Counted from the first letter of the stretch, positions 35,389 through 45,353 are shown. The stretch is 64,000 nucleotides of DNA from Christiangramia portivictoriae DSM 23547 (GCF_000423045.1 NZ_AUHF01000001.1:558001-622000); one strand, 5' to 3'. Numbers and translations are program-made. Notes: generated by a model from the letters alone, not told the origin.

Positions 35389-35685
35389 ATGTCTAAATTT
35401 GGTGAACTAGTAGATCTTAATATTCCGGTACTTCTGGATTTTTATGCTGAATGGAGCGAAGCTTCCGAAGCCATGCATCCGGTATTGAGGGATGTCGCGG
35501 CAGCATTAGGTGACAAAGCCAAAGTGATCAAGATCGATGTGGATAAGAATTCACAGCTGGCTGAAGCACTGAGAGTAAAAGGTTTGCCCACGCTTATGAT
35601 CTACAAGGATGGTGAAATGAAATGGCGACAAAGCGGCGAGCAGAATGCAAATACGCTTATTGGCCTTCTAAAGGAACATCAGTAA
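35389..35685 (+). CDS. Thioredoxin-fold protein without active-site cysteines
   Basis: 98 residues, normal thioredoxin length. The fold is clear: DFYAEW (17-22), IDVDKNSQLAEALRVKGLPTLMIYKDGE with the cis-proline at about 67. But the WCGPC site reads W22-SEAS-26: both redox cysteines are gone and the protein contains no cysteine at all. It cannot act as a dithiol reductant; a binding, chaperone or complex-stabilising role is likely. Its 3' end overlaps the convergent deacetylase gene by 29 nt. Confidence 0.85.
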   Translation: MSKFGELVDLNIPVLLDFYAEWSEASEAMHPVLRDVAAALGDKAKVIKIDVDKNSQLAEALRVKGLPTLMIYKDGEMKWRQSGEQNANTLIGLLKEHQ

Positions 35686-36316
35686 GACTTTTGAAGGTGA
35701 AGCCCTTTTCAGAATAATACCTCAGCACCCGCGGTAGTACTTCCCGAAGGTTTTTAAACGCCTTTTCTGAATCATGGAAGACAATCGTACTTCCAGAGGC
35801 AGCATTTTCTATAACGTTCTGGTAGCATTTTTCTGCTGAAAGATTGTGGTCGTAATCACCACTTATCACATCCCACATCACTATTTTATACCCACTTTCC
35901 ACAAGTGCGCTTGCCTGGGAATTTTTGATTCTGCCATATGGCGGCCTGAAAAACCTGGTTTCTGGATGATAATGATTGTCTTTGAAAGCCTGCTGGGTTT
36001 TTTCTGTATTTTGAGTATAAACAGCCTTACTGGATTTCCAGCCGTTCAAATGATTATAGGTATGATTTCCTACAGCATGTCCATTCTTTAAAATGCTTTG
36101 GAAAATGTTTGGATTTTTTACGACATTCTCTCCAATGCAGAAAAAGGTGGCTTTCGCGGAATAGTCATCCAACAGATCCAGTACCCATGGGGTGATTTCT
36201 GGAATCGGGCCATCATCGAAAGTCAGATAGATGGCATTTTCATCCTGTATCCTGGAAATGCGTTTTGGATAAAGAAGTTTTAGGAGGGAAGGATATTTGG
36301 GCAGGAATAGATTCAT
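35657..36316 (-). CDS. Polysaccharide deacetylase (NodB domain, CE4)
   Basis: 219 residues. Motif 1 LTFDDGP (catalytic base and metal Asp), motif 2 HAVGNHTYNH (two metal His), motif 3 RFFRPPYGRIK, motif 4 WDVISGDYD, motif 5 IVFHDSEKA: a complete CE4 set. No signal peptide; a hydrophobic N-terminus may associate with membrane. Removes N-acetyl groups from peptidoglycan or another GlcNAc polymer; target unknown. A terminator separates it from the DUF2723 gene upstream. Confidence 0.9.
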   Translation of the reverse strand: MNLFLPKYPSLLKLLYPKRISRIQDENAIYLTFDDGPIPEITPWVLDLLDDYSAKATFFCIGENVVKNPNIFQSILKNGHAVGNHTYNHLNGWKSSKAVYTQNTEKTQQAFKDNHYHPETRFFRPPYGRIKNSQASALVESGYKIVMWDVISGDYDHNLSAEKCYQNVIENAASGSTIVFHDSEKAFKNLREVLPRVLRYYSEKGFTFKSLTDVPLEGQ

Positions 36317-36330
36317 CAGAATTCAAAAAT

Positions 36331-36358
36331 AAAAAACCCGGCGCAATTGGCCGGGTTT
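36331..36358 (-). terminator. Terminator of the DUF2723 gene
   Basis: Perfect 9-bp stem AAACCCGGC/GCCGGGTTT (36334-36342 with 36350-36358), 7-nt loop, followed on the minus strand by TTTTTTATTTTT; 5 nt after the stop codon at 36363. Confidence 0.88.
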
Positions 36359-36362
36359 CATT

Positions 36363-39300
36363 TTATTGCTGGTCACCTTCCAGCGAAACCGAATCCCCGG
36401 GTTGCTGTATAGGCATTGCCCCGTCCAGCGCTTCCAGTATTTCCTGTTGAGGAGATCTGGCTTCGGCATCTATTTCTTCATCTTCGCGGTAGAAATGCCT
36501 GAATTTTTTAAGGTAGCTGTTAAATTCTTCGGCCTTCTTCCGTGCGGTCTCACGATCTTCGTAAACCATCATGATGTCTACCAGGCCGCGGTAACGTTCC
36601 ATATCGGTAATGATCTCATCAGCATACCTGTATTGACGCTCTACTTCCCAGCTGCTATAAAATTCCAGGTTCTCCTGGTACTTTTTGGTCACTTTCTCCC
36701 AGATCTCTCGTGCTTTCTGAGGTTTATTCACTTCGTAATAACCGGTAATAAAGGGTTCAAGAAGGGTGTAATACTCGTAATACTCTACCGGCATATGCTT
36801 CATTCCCAGGTCAAGAATCTCTTCCGCATGGATCGTGTCACCTTCGTTTAAAAGATTTTCAGTAAGCCTGGCCAGGTTGCTTCTATAGGTAATGGAGTTT
36901 TTCCTGGTTTCCGGATCATGATAGATTTCTGAAGATCCCATATTACCCCAGTCCCAGTTCTTAACGATATTGTACATCTTCTCTGTATTCACGCGTCCCA
37001 TATCGAATGGATTTCGAGGGTCTAGAGGTGTCCTAATAGGCACCAGTTTATAAGTAACTCCTTCCAGTTGAAGATAATCCTTCATCCAGAGATAATCATC
37101 ATCACCAAAACTTCCACCGGTAAAATAAATAGGCCTTTTCCAGTCGTTATTGGCGATGATATCCAGCATTAACAGTCTGTTCTTGTAAAGCACCTGGTCA
37201 CCAATCTCGATATCTATATGATCAACGATTTCATCGGCTTCAGAGCGATCTACGATATTATTATCCAGAACATTTTGCTTGTCTACCGGAATTCGAACAA
37301 ATTTAGAAGGGAAAGTGTTGATCATGGAGCCACTTTGCAATTCAGCCATCGTTCTTGGATCTTCATTCTGAATATAATTCATCCAGGTTTTGATGCCCAC
37401 AGTGTCCTGGGTCACTTCGCGCAGGAAGATCGCGTCATTTTTCCCATTATACCAGTCCTGTGGTAATTGGGACGGGATCGCATCACTGTCAAAAGCCTTT
37501 CGTTTCATCTGGTCAATATACCAGTCGGTAGCCAGTAAGCTGGTATTGATCACACGAACATCGGTTCGGTATTTTTCAATCTGCTGTACATACCAGAGCG
37601 CAAAAGTATCATTATCCCCAATGGTAAATATAATGGCATTTTCATCGATGGAATCCAGGTACATCCGGGCCATGGTAAGCGCTGTGTCTCTGCCAGAGCG
37701 ATCATGGTCGTCCCAGTTTTCCGAAGCAAGCAGTGTAGGCACAGCCAGCAAACTTGCGATCACTACAGCCGGAGCCAGAATTTTAGGACCTATTTTACCT
37801 TTTAATTTATCGAAGATCGCATAGACTCCAAAACCTATCCAGATCGCAAATACATAAAAGGATCCTACCAGCGCATAGTCTCTTTCTCTAGGCTCAAAAG
37901 GTCTTTCATTCAAATAGACTTTTAGCGCAATTCCAGTGAAAAGATAGAACACCATAAGCACCCAGAAATTCTTCTGATCTCTTTTCAGCTGAAAAATGAG
38001 TCCGATGAGTCCGAGTAGGAGCGGCAGGAAATAATAGGTATTTCGGCCTTTGTTATTTTTTACATCTGAAGGTAAATTTTCCTGAGAACCAATATGCCAT
38101 TCATCAATGAAATCGATGCCGCTAATCCAGTTGCCATGAAGATCACCAAATTTACCTTGGATATCATCCTGTCTTCCGGTGAAATTCCACATAAAATAGC
38201 GCCAATACATATAGCCCACCTGGTATTCCAGGAAGTAACTGATGTTGGACGAGAAGGAGGGTTTCTCCACATTGATATAATCGCTGAATTGTCGCAGGAA
38301 ATTATGGTAATCCTCCATATCCCTTTCACCACGTGCAAACTGGGTGCGGAATGCATTTACCGCGCTTATCAGTCTTTCTTCGCTCTGGAATTCTGGTTTG
38401 ATGGTAAATTCCAAAGGACCGGTGAATTCCATGTAATTGGTGGCATGTTCAGTACTCCACATTCTTGGGAGAACAGCCTTATGATCATCGTCCAGGTTCT
38501 GGCGTGCGTTCTTGTATTCATTTACGATCACGTATTTACCAAGTTCCTCGTCTTTCTCATATTGAGGTTTTCCATCGCGATAAGGATTGTTTTCATCCAG
38601 CCCGGAATACATTTCAGACCATTGCGGGCCGTAAAACAAATGCGTTTCCCCGTATTGCTCACGGTTATAATAGGCTAGCAGCTCACGCGCATTATCCGGA
38701 CTGTTTTCGTTGATCACGGTAGGCGCATTACTTCGTACCGGAAGCATCACCCAACTGGAAAAACCAATCAAAACGAATAAAACACAGAGCAAAAGCGTAT
38801 TGTACTGGTACAGGTTACGCTTGCGAGTGAAATTAATGAGGAAATAAAATACGGCGATAATCGCCAGAAGAGCGATCACTGTTCCCGTATTAAACGGCAT
38901 TCCCAGCGAATTGGTAAAAAATAATTCAGAAGCAGAAAAGAACGTAAGAGTGTATGGTAAAAGAAGTTTGAAGATAAACATCAGAACTGCGACCACGACC
39001 ACATTGGCGATGATAAAGTTTTTAACGGTTACCTTTTTGTAGTTTTTAAAGAAATAAAGGAATCCGATGGCCGGTAAGGTTAGCAGACCCATGAAGTGAA
39101 CCCCGAAAGAGAGTCCGATGACCAAAGATATAAGAATGATCCAGCGGTTGCCTCGGGGAGTAAACATATCCCGCTCCCAGAGCAGGCCTAAGTAGAACAT
39201 GACAGACATGAAGCATGCGGCCATGGCATAAACTTCGGCTTCCACAGCATTAAACCAGAAACTATCGGTAAAAGTAAATGCAAGCGAGCCAACCAGCGCA

Positions 39301-39671
39301 CTACCCAGCACGGCTATTTTTTTGGAATCGGTAAGAGTTTCACGAGGTCCGGCAATCTTTAGAACGAGCAGGCTGATAGACCAGAACATGAACATGATAG
39401 CTACAGCACTGGCAAAACCAGACATAAAATTGACCATGAGGGCAACCTGGGTATTGTCTGCGGCAAAAGTGGCGAAAAATGCGCCCATCATTTGATAGAA
39501 TGGAGCTCCCGGCGGGTGACCAACTTCCAGGTTGGCAGAGGTAGCAATATATTCACCGGCATCCCAGAAACTTGCCGTTGGTTCCAGAGTAAGTGTATAG
39601 GTGGTTAAGGCAATAAGAAATACCAGCCATCCCAGGATCTTATTCCACTTACTAAAGTTGAAATCTGTCAT
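36363..39671 (-). CDS. DUF2723 membrane protein, probable protein O-glycosyltransferase (GT-C type)
   Basis: 1102 residues. The N-terminal half carries about 12 membrane helices with an early WDAGEYIATSANLEVGHPPG motif, which holds the Asp-Glu pair expected of a GT-C catalytic loop and is diagnostic of DUF2723. The C-terminal third (from about 690) is soluble, with ENAIIFTIGDNDTFALWYVQ and helical repeats. In Bacteroidota the family is linked to glycosylation of exported proteins (GT117-type). Length and layout are typical. Stands alone between tRNA-Gln and the deacetylase. Confidence 0.85.
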   Translation of the reverse strand: MTDFNFSKWNKILGWLVFLIALTTYTLTLEPTASFWDAGEYIATSANLEVGHPPGAPFYQMMGAFFATFAADNTQVALMVNFMSGFASAVAIMFMFWSISLLVLKIAGPRETLTDSKKIAVLGSALVGSLAFTFTDSFWFNAVEAEVYAMAACFMSVMFYLGLLWERDMFTPRGNRWIILISLVIGLSFGVHFMGLLTLPAIGFLYFFKNYKKVTVKNFIIANVVVVAVLMFIFKLLLPYTLTFFSASELFFTNSLGMPFNTGTVIALLAIIAVFYFLINFTRKRNLYQYNTLLLCVLFVLIGFSSWVMLPVRSNAPTVINENSPDNARELLAYYNREQYGETHLFYGPQWSEMYSGLDENNPYRDGKPQYEKDEELGKYVIVNEYKNARQNLDDDHKAVLPRMWSTEHATNYMEFTGPLEFTIKPEFQSEERLISAVNAFRTQFARGERDMEDYHNFLRQFSDYINVEKPSFSSNISYFLEYQVGYMYWRYFMWNFTGRQDDIQGKFGDLHGNWISGIDFIDEWHIGSQENLPSDVKNNKGRNTYYFLPLLLGLIGLIFQLKRDQKNFWVLMVFYLFTGIALKVYLNERPFEPRERDYALVGSFYVFAIWIGFGVYAIFDKLKGKIGPKILAPAVVIASLLAVPTLLASENWDDHDRSGRDTALTMARMYLDSIDENAIIFTIGDNDTFALWYVQQIEKYRTDVRVINTSLLATDWYIDQMKRKAFDSDAIPSQLPQDWYNGKNDAIFLREVTQDTVGIKTWMNYIQNEDPRTMAELQSGSMINTFPSKFVRIPVDKQNVLDNNIVDRSEADEIVDHIDIEIGDQVLYKNRLLMLDIIANNDWKRPIYFTGGSFGDDDYLWMKDYLQLEGVTYKLVPIRTPLDPRNPFDMGRVNTEKMYNIVKNWDWGNMGSSEIYHDPETRKNSITYRSNLARLTENLLNEGDTIHAEEILDLGMKHMPVEYYEYYTLLEPFITGYYEVNKPQKAREIWEKVTKKYQENLEFYSSWEVERQYRYADEIITDMERYRGLVDIMMVYEDRETARKKAEEFNSYLKKFRHFYREDEEIDAEARSPQQEILEALDGAMPIQQPGDSVSLEGDQQ

Positions 39672-39836
39672 AAATACTCGTGTAATTCTACTAAAGTGGC
39701 GAATTTAATAATAATATGCTGAATGCTTTACAAACGGAATGGAAAAGCAAATATTTTGGAAGTGCCTGGAAATGAATGTAAATAATATCTGCTCAGAAAA
39801 AAATCGAAATTTTAATAAAAATCTTTTTGAAAAAGT

Positions 39837-39866
39837 TTGTGCGATAGAAATTTTGTCTTAAATTTG
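39837..39866 (+). promoter_or_regulatory. tRNA-Gln promoter
   Basis: TTG (39837-39839) and TAAATTTG (39859-39866), 19 nt apart: a textbook Bacteroidetes sigma-A promoter. Predicted start near 39870, 14 nt before the mature tRNA. Confidence 0.85.
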
Positions 39867-39883
39867 CATCCGCATTTAAGCAT

Positions 39884-39956
39884 TGGCCTATGGTGTAACT
39901 GGCAACACGTCTGGTTTTGGTCCAGAAGAGTCTAGGTTCGAGCCCTAGTAGGCCAA
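39884..39956 (+). tRNA. tRNA-Gln (UUG)
   Basis: 73 nt with a full cloverleaf: acceptor TGGCCTA/TAGGCCA plus discriminator A, anticodon stem TCTGG/CCAGA around loop TTTTGGT (anticodon TTG), T arm CTAGG-TTCGAGC-CCTAG. The U1-A72 pair at the acceptor end is typical of tRNA-Gln. CCA is not encoded. Confidence 0.96.
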
Positions 39957-39966
39957 CTAAAATGTT

Positions 39967-40000
39967 AAAAACCCAAACTGAAAAGTTTGGGTTTTTTTTG
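39967..40000 (+). terminator. Terminator after tRNA-Gln
   Basis: Stem AACCCAAACT/AGTTTGGGTT (39970-39979 with 39984-39993), loop GAAA, extended by flanking A/T and followed by a T-run. Confidence 0.92.
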
Positions 40001-40045
40001 TTTACAAATTTTCAGGATGATAAGCTTATTCTGAGCTTATTCCAG

Positions 40046-40670
40046 CAAGCCTGTCGAGCGAAGCTTAAGTACGTCAACAGCGTGTTATCCAATCATTCTT
40101 ATGGTCGGTTTATTTAAAAGTAAAGTACTTCACCTCAAATCCTGATCCAATCTCGATCCCACCAGCTCTTTAGTAATTAGTCTTATCGCAAAATTTGTAA
40201 TGGACAATCTAATGCCATCCTGAGCCTGTCTAAGGGAGCCTGTCGAAGGGTGTATTTGGAAGAATGTCTTTTTTCAAACAAGCTTATCATATATAAAAAG
40301 TATCCGATTAACCTATTACCACCCTGAGCCTGTCGATGGATGTTTATCCTTAAAAAATCCAAAAGTATAATTCTAATGTGCTTCCGATTTAATTATGCAT
40401 AAATCTGTACTGAGAAATATTTTCAGTTTTCTCAATATCATATTAATGCCACCCTGAGCCTGTCGAAGGGTGGATTTGGAAGATTGTCTTGTTTAAACAA
40501 GTTCACCATACATAAAAGTATAAGACTAATCTGTTACCACCCTGGCTTGTCGAAGGGTTTGGAAGAATGTCATGTTTTAAACTAGCTCATCATAGATAAA
40601 AAGTAAAAAGACTAATCTGTTACCACCCTGAGCCTGTCGAAGAGAGCCTGTCGAAAGGTGCTGTCGAAGT
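40046..40670 (+). repeat. REP-like array B (forward units only) with composite tandem copies
   Basis: CCTGTCGAAG-type units occur near 40046, 40219, 40237, 40324, 40456, 40543, 40631, 40645 and 40662, all in one orientation. The best unit (40449-40473) is a perfect 7-bp hairpin, CCACCCT/AGGGTGG, around an 11-nt loop. A longer element (TTTGGAAGA, TGTCTT, an A/T-rich part, then TTACCACCCTG) recurs at 40254-40340, 40473-40557 and 40557-40650. The last two are direct tandem repeats with a period of about 85 nt. Of 40001-40973, the part from 40671 shows no further recognisable element. Confidence 0.88.
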
Positions 40671-40973
40671 CAAAAAAATAATGCAGATTAACCAATCTAT
40701 CAAAATTCTTCTTCTTACTTCTTCGGAAGGAGTCGAATGCTGAACTTTTATAGACATTCTATAGAAGCTTCAGGTTGAGGCAAATTCGTTTTTTTAACTC
40801 TGAAAATTTCTGCTAAATATCCATTTAGAATCAATCATTTAATAACCGCTGTTCTGAGGCAATGGGATTCAGACTTATAAAAAATTGTTCCGCAGATTTA
40901 AAATGCCGAACTTGCATACTCATAATTTAATGACCCTACTGTGAAATCGAACAATCTTTAAATCTATCGCAGT

Positions 40974-41447
40974 ATGCCGTGGTATGTAGCCAGAACAAAA
41001 TCACAACATGAGATCAAAACTTCAGAATATCTATCCAGAACAGGAGTAGAGGTATTCTGTCCCACCATCGTGGAAGTCCGCCAATGGAGCGATCGCAAGA
41101 AGAAAGTAACCGTTCCGTTATTCAGGTCTTATATTTTCGTAAAGGTCAGTGAAAGTGAAAGGTCAAGGGTGTTCGATGCTCCCGGGGTTCTTGGTTTCTT
41201 AAACTGGCTCAATAAACCGGCCATTGCCAGGGATGCAGAGATCGAAGCCATAAGATCCTGGCTTAATAATGATAAACTATCAGATCTACAGGTCAGCGAT
41301 TTTAAACCCGGAGACCAGGTAAAGCTAAAATCGGGTAAAATGGCGAATCAAACCGCAGTGATCAAAGAGGTAGGAGACAAAAAACTGAAACTTATCCTGG
41401 AAGAACTGGGCTGGATACTAACCGCCAGTGTTCACGACGTGGTTTAG
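40974..41447 (+). CDS. NusG-like antiterminator, UpxY/RfaH type
   Basis: 157 residues. NGN domain begins PWYVARTKSQHEIKTSEYL and includes VFCPTIVEVRQWSDRKKK and PLFRSYIFVKV; a KOW-type C-terminus has FKPGDQVKLKSGKMANQTAV. The specialised NusG paralogs that head polysaccharide operons in Bacteroidota look like this, and a sugar-nucleotide operon follows 114 nt later. It probably suppresses premature termination in that operon through its long leader. It is distinct from housekeeping NusG (no rpl genes nearby). Confidence 0.85.
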   Translation: MPWYVARTKSQHEIKTSEYLSRTGVEVFCPTIVEVRQWSDRKKKVTVPLFRSYIFVKVSESERSRVFDAPGVLGFLNWLNKPAIARDAEIEAIRSWLNNDKLSDLQVSDFKPGDQVKLKSGKMANQTAVIKEVGDKKLKLILEELGWILTASVHDVV

Positions 41448-41561
41448 GAATACTAAGTTCCTTAAAATTATAAATTATCGGTTAATTCCAATATTTTAGC
41501 AGCCAGCTGGCAGTAAACGCGTTATTACTCTGGTTTCTTAATATATGAGCTTATAATCTTT

Positions 41562-42578
41562 ATGAAGATATTAGTTACCGGAGCAGCCGGATTTATTGGA
41601 TTTCATCTGTGTAAAAAACTTTTACAGGAAGGTCATACCGTAATTGGCCTGGATAATTTGAATGATTATTACTGCACTTCCTTAAAATTAGCAAGACTGG
41701 CAGAACTGGGAATCATTACAAAAGCAGACTCCGGGTATCATCTGCCAGTAAAGAGTCAGCAGTATCCCAATTTTACTTTTCATAAGATGGATCTTCAGGA
41801 TCGGGAAAATTTGCCTGCGCTTTTTAAAACCTATCAGTTTGACCTGGTGTGCAATCTGGCTGCTCAGGCTGGAGTGCGCTACAGCATCGAAAATCCCCAG
41901 GCATACATAGACAGCAATCTTGTGGGTTTTGCAAACATTCTGGAATGCTGCCGACTTTATAATATCAAAGATTTTGTGTATGCCAGTTCTTCCAGCGTTT
42001 ACGGACAGAATAAAAAAATTCCCTTTTCCGAAGAAGACAGGGTAGACGAGCCCGTAAGTCTGTATGCGGCAACAAAACGCAGCAGTGAACTAATGGCATA
42101 TACCTATAGTCATCTCTACGGAATACGCTGCACGGGACTACGATTTTTTACGGTCTACGGACCCTGGGGAAGGCCAGATATGGCGATGTTCTTATTTGTG
42201 AATGCGATCAAAAATGAGGAGCCTATTCGCGTTTTTAACGAAGGAAAGCTGGAAAGGGATTTCACCTTTGTGGAGGATATCATTCATGGAGTGAGCGCAG
42301 TGATCAATGATGCTGCTGCAGATAAAAATTCCTTATGCCGCATCTTTAATATTGGTAATAGTCAGCCGGTAAAACTGCTTGATTTTATCGAGGAGATCGA
42401 AAAACAGCTGGGAGTAACGGCTAAAAAGAATTTAATGCCCATGCAGCAGGGAGATGTGAACAGAACCTGGGCAGATTCCCGGCCGCTCATGGAACGTTAT
42501 GGATATCAACCCAGGGTGGATATCAAAGAAGGAATCAAACAATACCTGCAATGGTTTGAGATATTTTATGACAATTAA
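41562..42578 (+). CDS. NAD-dependent sugar epimerase, UDP-glucuronate 4-epimerase type
   Basis: 338 residues, SDR extended family. GAAGFIGFHLCKKL (NAD site), YASSSSVYG (catalytic Ser/Thr region), Y-x-x-x-K in SLYAATKRSSELMAY, and FFTVYGPWGRPDMAMF, a stretch typical of UDP-GlcA/UDP-Gal 4-epimerases. It would supply UDP-galacturonate or a related sugar for surface polysaccharide. Two nt separate it from cysQ. Confidence 0.85.
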   Translation: MKILVTGAAGFIGFHLCKKLLQEGHTVIGLDNLNDYYCTSLKLARLAELGIITKADSGYHLPVKSQQYPNFTFHKMDLQDRENLPALFKTYQFDLVCNLAAQAGVRYSIENPQAYIDSNLVGFANILECCRLYNIKDFVYASSSSVYGQNKKIPFSEEDRVDEPVSLYAATKRSSELMAYTYSHLYGIRCTGLRFFTVYGPWGRPDMAMFLFVNAIKNEEPIRVFNEGKLERDFTFVEDIIHGVSAVINDAAADKNSLCRIFNIGNSQPVKLLDFIEEIEKQLGVTAKKNLMPMQQGDVNRTWADSRPLMERYGYQPRVDIKEGIKQYLQWFEIFYDN

Positions 42579-42580
42579 AG

Positions 42581-43387
42581 ATGCTTGAAAAAAAAGATAT
42601 GCAGAAGAATTTAGAGCTTGCGATCAAAGCATCCCTGGAAGCGGGAAAAAGGGTCATGGAGATCTACGAGCATGAAGATTTTGAAGTGGACTTTAAAGGA
42701 GATGACTCTCCGCTTACAAAAGCTGACCTGGCTTCACACAAGATCATTATGCAACATCTTTCTGCGACAGATATTCCGGTGATTTCAGAAGAAGGCAGAG
42801 ATCTTTCGTATGAGGAACGTAAGAACTGGTCCAGCTTATGGATCGTGGATCCCATCGATGGCACCAAAGAATTCATCAAAAAGAATGGTGAGTTTACCGT
42901 GAATATAGCCCTGGTAAGAGATCAGAAACCTGTGCTGGGAGTCATTTATGTTCCCGTACTTCAGGAATTGTATTATGCTTCAGAAGATGTTGGCTCATTC
43001 AAGGTAGAGAGCATTATTGATTTTGACGGAATGGAAAGTCTGGAAGCTTCCGCAGCAAAACTTCCGAAGAAAAATGAGAATAAAAGGTTTACGGTGGTCG
43101 CGAGTAAATCCCATCTTTCCGAAGAAACCAAAGACTATATCGAAAAGCTGAAAAACGAGCATGGAGAAGTAGAAAGCATCTCCAAAGGAAGTTCTTTGAA
43201 ACTTTGTATGGTCGCAGAGGGCAAGGCCGATGAATATCCTCGTTTTGCTCCTACCATGGAGTGGGATACAGCTGCGGGACAGGCGATCTGTACTTTTGCC
43301 GGCAAGACCGTATACGATCATAAAACCGGAGAGGAAATGTTGTACAATCGCGAAAACCTGCTGAATAACTGTTTTCTCGTGAAATAA
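42581..43387 (+). CDS. cysQ: 3'(2'),5'-bisphosphate nucleotidase
   Basis: 268 residues, inositol-monophosphatase superfamily: PLTKADLASHKII, ISEEG, WIVDPIDGTKEFIKKNGEF (metal-binding DPIDGT) and late WDTAAGQAICTFAG. It removes the 3' phosphate from PAP released when PAPS donates sulfate. Its place inside a polysaccharide operon may mean that the polymer is sulfated, though no sulfotransferase is in the window. A Met six codons downstream is an alternative start. Confidence 0.88.
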   Translation: MLEKKDMQKNLELAIKASLEAGKRVMEIYEHEDFEVDFKGDDSPLTKADLASHKIIMQHLSATDIPVISEEGRDLSYEERKNWSSLWIVDPIDGTKEFIKKNGEFTVNIALVRDQKPVLGVIYVPVLQELYYASEDVGSFKVESIIDFDGMESLEASAAKLPKKNENKRFTVVASKSHLSEETKDYIEKLKNEHGEVESISKGSSLKLCMVAEGKADEYPRFAPTMEWDTAAGQAICTFAGKTVYDHKTGEEMLYNRENLLNNCFLVK

Positions 43388-43422
43388 CTAGCTTTGCAGC
43401 GAGGCGATCTAAAATATAGAAA

Positions 43423-44298
43423 ATGAAAGGAATTATTCTTGCCGGAGGTTCAGGCACCCGATTGTATCCTATTACCAAAGGGGTTTCCAAGCAACTGCTG
43501 AATGTGTATGACAAACCCATGATCTATTATCCATTATCAGTATTGATGCTGGCCGGGATCAGGGAAGTTTTGATTATTACGACCCCTGAGGATCGCAGCA
43601 ATTTCGAAAAACTGCTGGGTGATGGAAAAGATCTCGGCATGGACTTTCAATATGCGGTACAGGAATCACCAGATGGTCTTGCACAGGCTTTTGTCATTGG
43701 AGAAAAATTTATTGCTGGCGATGATGTTGCTTTGATCCTTGGAGATAATATTTTCTATGGGCATGGATTTACCAGCTTGCTACGGAAGTCGGTTGCTACG
43801 GTGGAGCAGGAGCAGAAAGCCGGGGTATTTGGATATTATGTCAACGAGCCTTCCAGGTATGGAGTGGCAGAATTTGATGCTGAAGGAAATGTACTCAGCG
43901 TGGAGGAGAAGCCGGAATTACCAAAATCCAATTATGCGATCGTAGGTCTGTATTTTTTCCCAAATTCGGTCGTGGAAGTCGCAAAAAATGTAAAGCCCAG
44001 CAAAAGAGGTGAACTGGAAATCACTTCCGTGATTCAGTCATATCTGGAGGATCAAAATTTGAAAATGGAGATCATGCATCGTGGTTACGCCTGGCTGGAT
44101 ACAGGGACCCATGAATCTATGCTGGAAGCAGGGAATTTTATTCATACCCTTGAAAAAAGACAGGGACTTAAAGTAGCCTGTCTGGAAGAGATCGCCTATG
44201 AAAAAGGCTATATAAGCAAGCAGGATCTGGCGCAACTGGCAGAAAAGCTGGGGAAATCATCTTACGGAGAGTATTTGTTAAAAAGAGCAGGAAAATGA
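43423..44298 (+). CDS. rfbA: Glucose-1-phosphate thymidylyltransferase
   Basis: 291 residues. [18 protein letters not shown] is the nucleotidyltransferase signature; [43 protein letters not shown] and [14 protein letters not shown] are RmlA-specific. Makes dTDP-glucose, the substrate of the enzyme encoded next; the two genes overlap by four bases. Confidence 0.95.
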   Translation: MKGIILAGGSGTRLYPITKGVSKQLLNVYDKPMIYYPLSVLMLAGIREVLIITTPEDRSNFEKLLGDGKDLGMDFQYAVQESPDGLAQAFVIGEKFIAGDDVALILGDNIFYGHGFTSLLRKSVATVEQEQKAGVFGYYVNEPSRYGVAEFDAEGNVLSVEEKPELPKSNYAIVGLYFFPNSVVEVAKNVKPSKRGELEITSVIQSYLEDQNLKMEIMHRGYAWLDTGTHESMLEAGNFIHTLEKRQGLKVACLEEIAYEKGYISKQDLAQLAEKLGKSSYGEYLLKRAGK

Positions 44299-45311
44299 AT
44301 GATTTAGAGCAGAAGGTCCTGGTGACGGGTGGTGCCGGTTTTATTGGTTCCAATTTTATAGCCTATTATCTGGAGGAATATCCGGAGGTGGAGATCATCA
44401 ACCTGGATGCGCTTACCTACGCCGGGAATCTGGAGAATCTTAGTGAAGTGGAAGCCAATCCCCGTTATACATTTATAAAAGGAGATATTCGTAACCGTGA
44501 ACTGCTGGAAAAGATCTTTCAGGAATATCATATTATTGGAGTCATACATTTCGCTGCGGAATCCCATGTGGATAATTCGATCAATAACCCGGGAGTTTTT
44601 ATAGAGACGAATGTGAATGGAACTTTTAATCTACTGGACGTGGCATTCAAGACCTGGATGAAAGGGCCGTTCGAATATAAAGAAGAATACGAGAATAGCC
44701 GTTTCCATCATATTTCCACAGATGAAGTATATGGAAGTCTTGGTGAAACAGGTCATTTTACAGAAGAAACTCCGTATGCACCGAATTCCCCGTATTCAGC
44801 CAGCAAGGCAGCATCAGACATGGTTGTACGTAGCTATCACCATACCTATGGCATGAATACGGTGATCACCAATTGCTCCAATAATTACGGACCAAAACAG
44901 CATGCTGAAAAACTGATTCCTACCATCGTTAGCAAAGCCCTTAGCGGGGAGGAGATTCCCATCTATGGTAATGGAAAAAATGTGCGTGACTGGTTGTTCG
45001 TACTGGATCATGTAAAAGCGATCAGTCTGGTTTATGCGGAAGGGAAAGCCGGAGAAGTTTACAACATCGGCGGGGACCAGGAAATGCGTAACATCGATAT
45101 TGCTCACAAAATATGTAGCCTGTTGGATGAATTGCAGCCAAAGGCTTCGGGTAGTTACAGCGACCAGATCACCTTTGTAAAGGATAGGGCGGGTCATGAT
45201 CTAAGATATGCCATCGATGCCAGTAAAATTAAATCCCAGTTGAACTGGAAAGCTACATCTGGTTTTGAGGAAGCGTTGAGAATAACTTTGGATTGGTATT
45301 TTGGGTCGTAG
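44295..45311 (+). CDS. rfbB: dTDP-glucose 4,6-dehydratase
   Basis: 338 residues. [40 protein letters not shown] (catalytic Thr-Asp-Glu), Y-x-x-x-K in [14 protein letters not shown] and [14 protein letters not shown]. Converts dTDP-glucose to dTDP-4-keto-6-deoxyglucose. rfbC and rfbD do not follow; the next gene is a sensor kinase, so the later step to rhamnose or another deoxysugar is encoded elsewhere. Confidence 0.95.
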   Translation: MNDLEQKVLVTGGAGFIGSNFIAYYLEEYPEVEIINLDALTYAGNLENLSEVEANPRYTFIKGDIRNRELLEKIFQEYHIIGVIHFAAESHVDNSINNPGVFIETNVNGTFNLLDVAFKTWMKGPFEYKEEYENSRFHHISTDEVYGSLGETGHFTEETPYAPNSPYSASKAASDMVVRSYHHTYGMNTVITNCSNNYGPKQHAEKLIPTIVSKALSGEEIPIYGNGKNVRDWLFVLDHVKAISLVYAEGKAGEVYNIGGDQEMRNIDIAHKICSLLDELQPKASGSYSDQITFVKDRAGHDLRYAIDASKIKSQLNWKATSGFEEALRITLDWYFGS

Positions 45312-45353
45312 ATCAGCCATCAACCTCCAGCAAAAAAGTTATTCATATTTGGT

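Noticed and set aside
38094-38678. 194-codon plus-strand frame inside the DUF2723 gene
   Set aside because: Antisense shadow of a strongly supported 1102-residue membrane protein.
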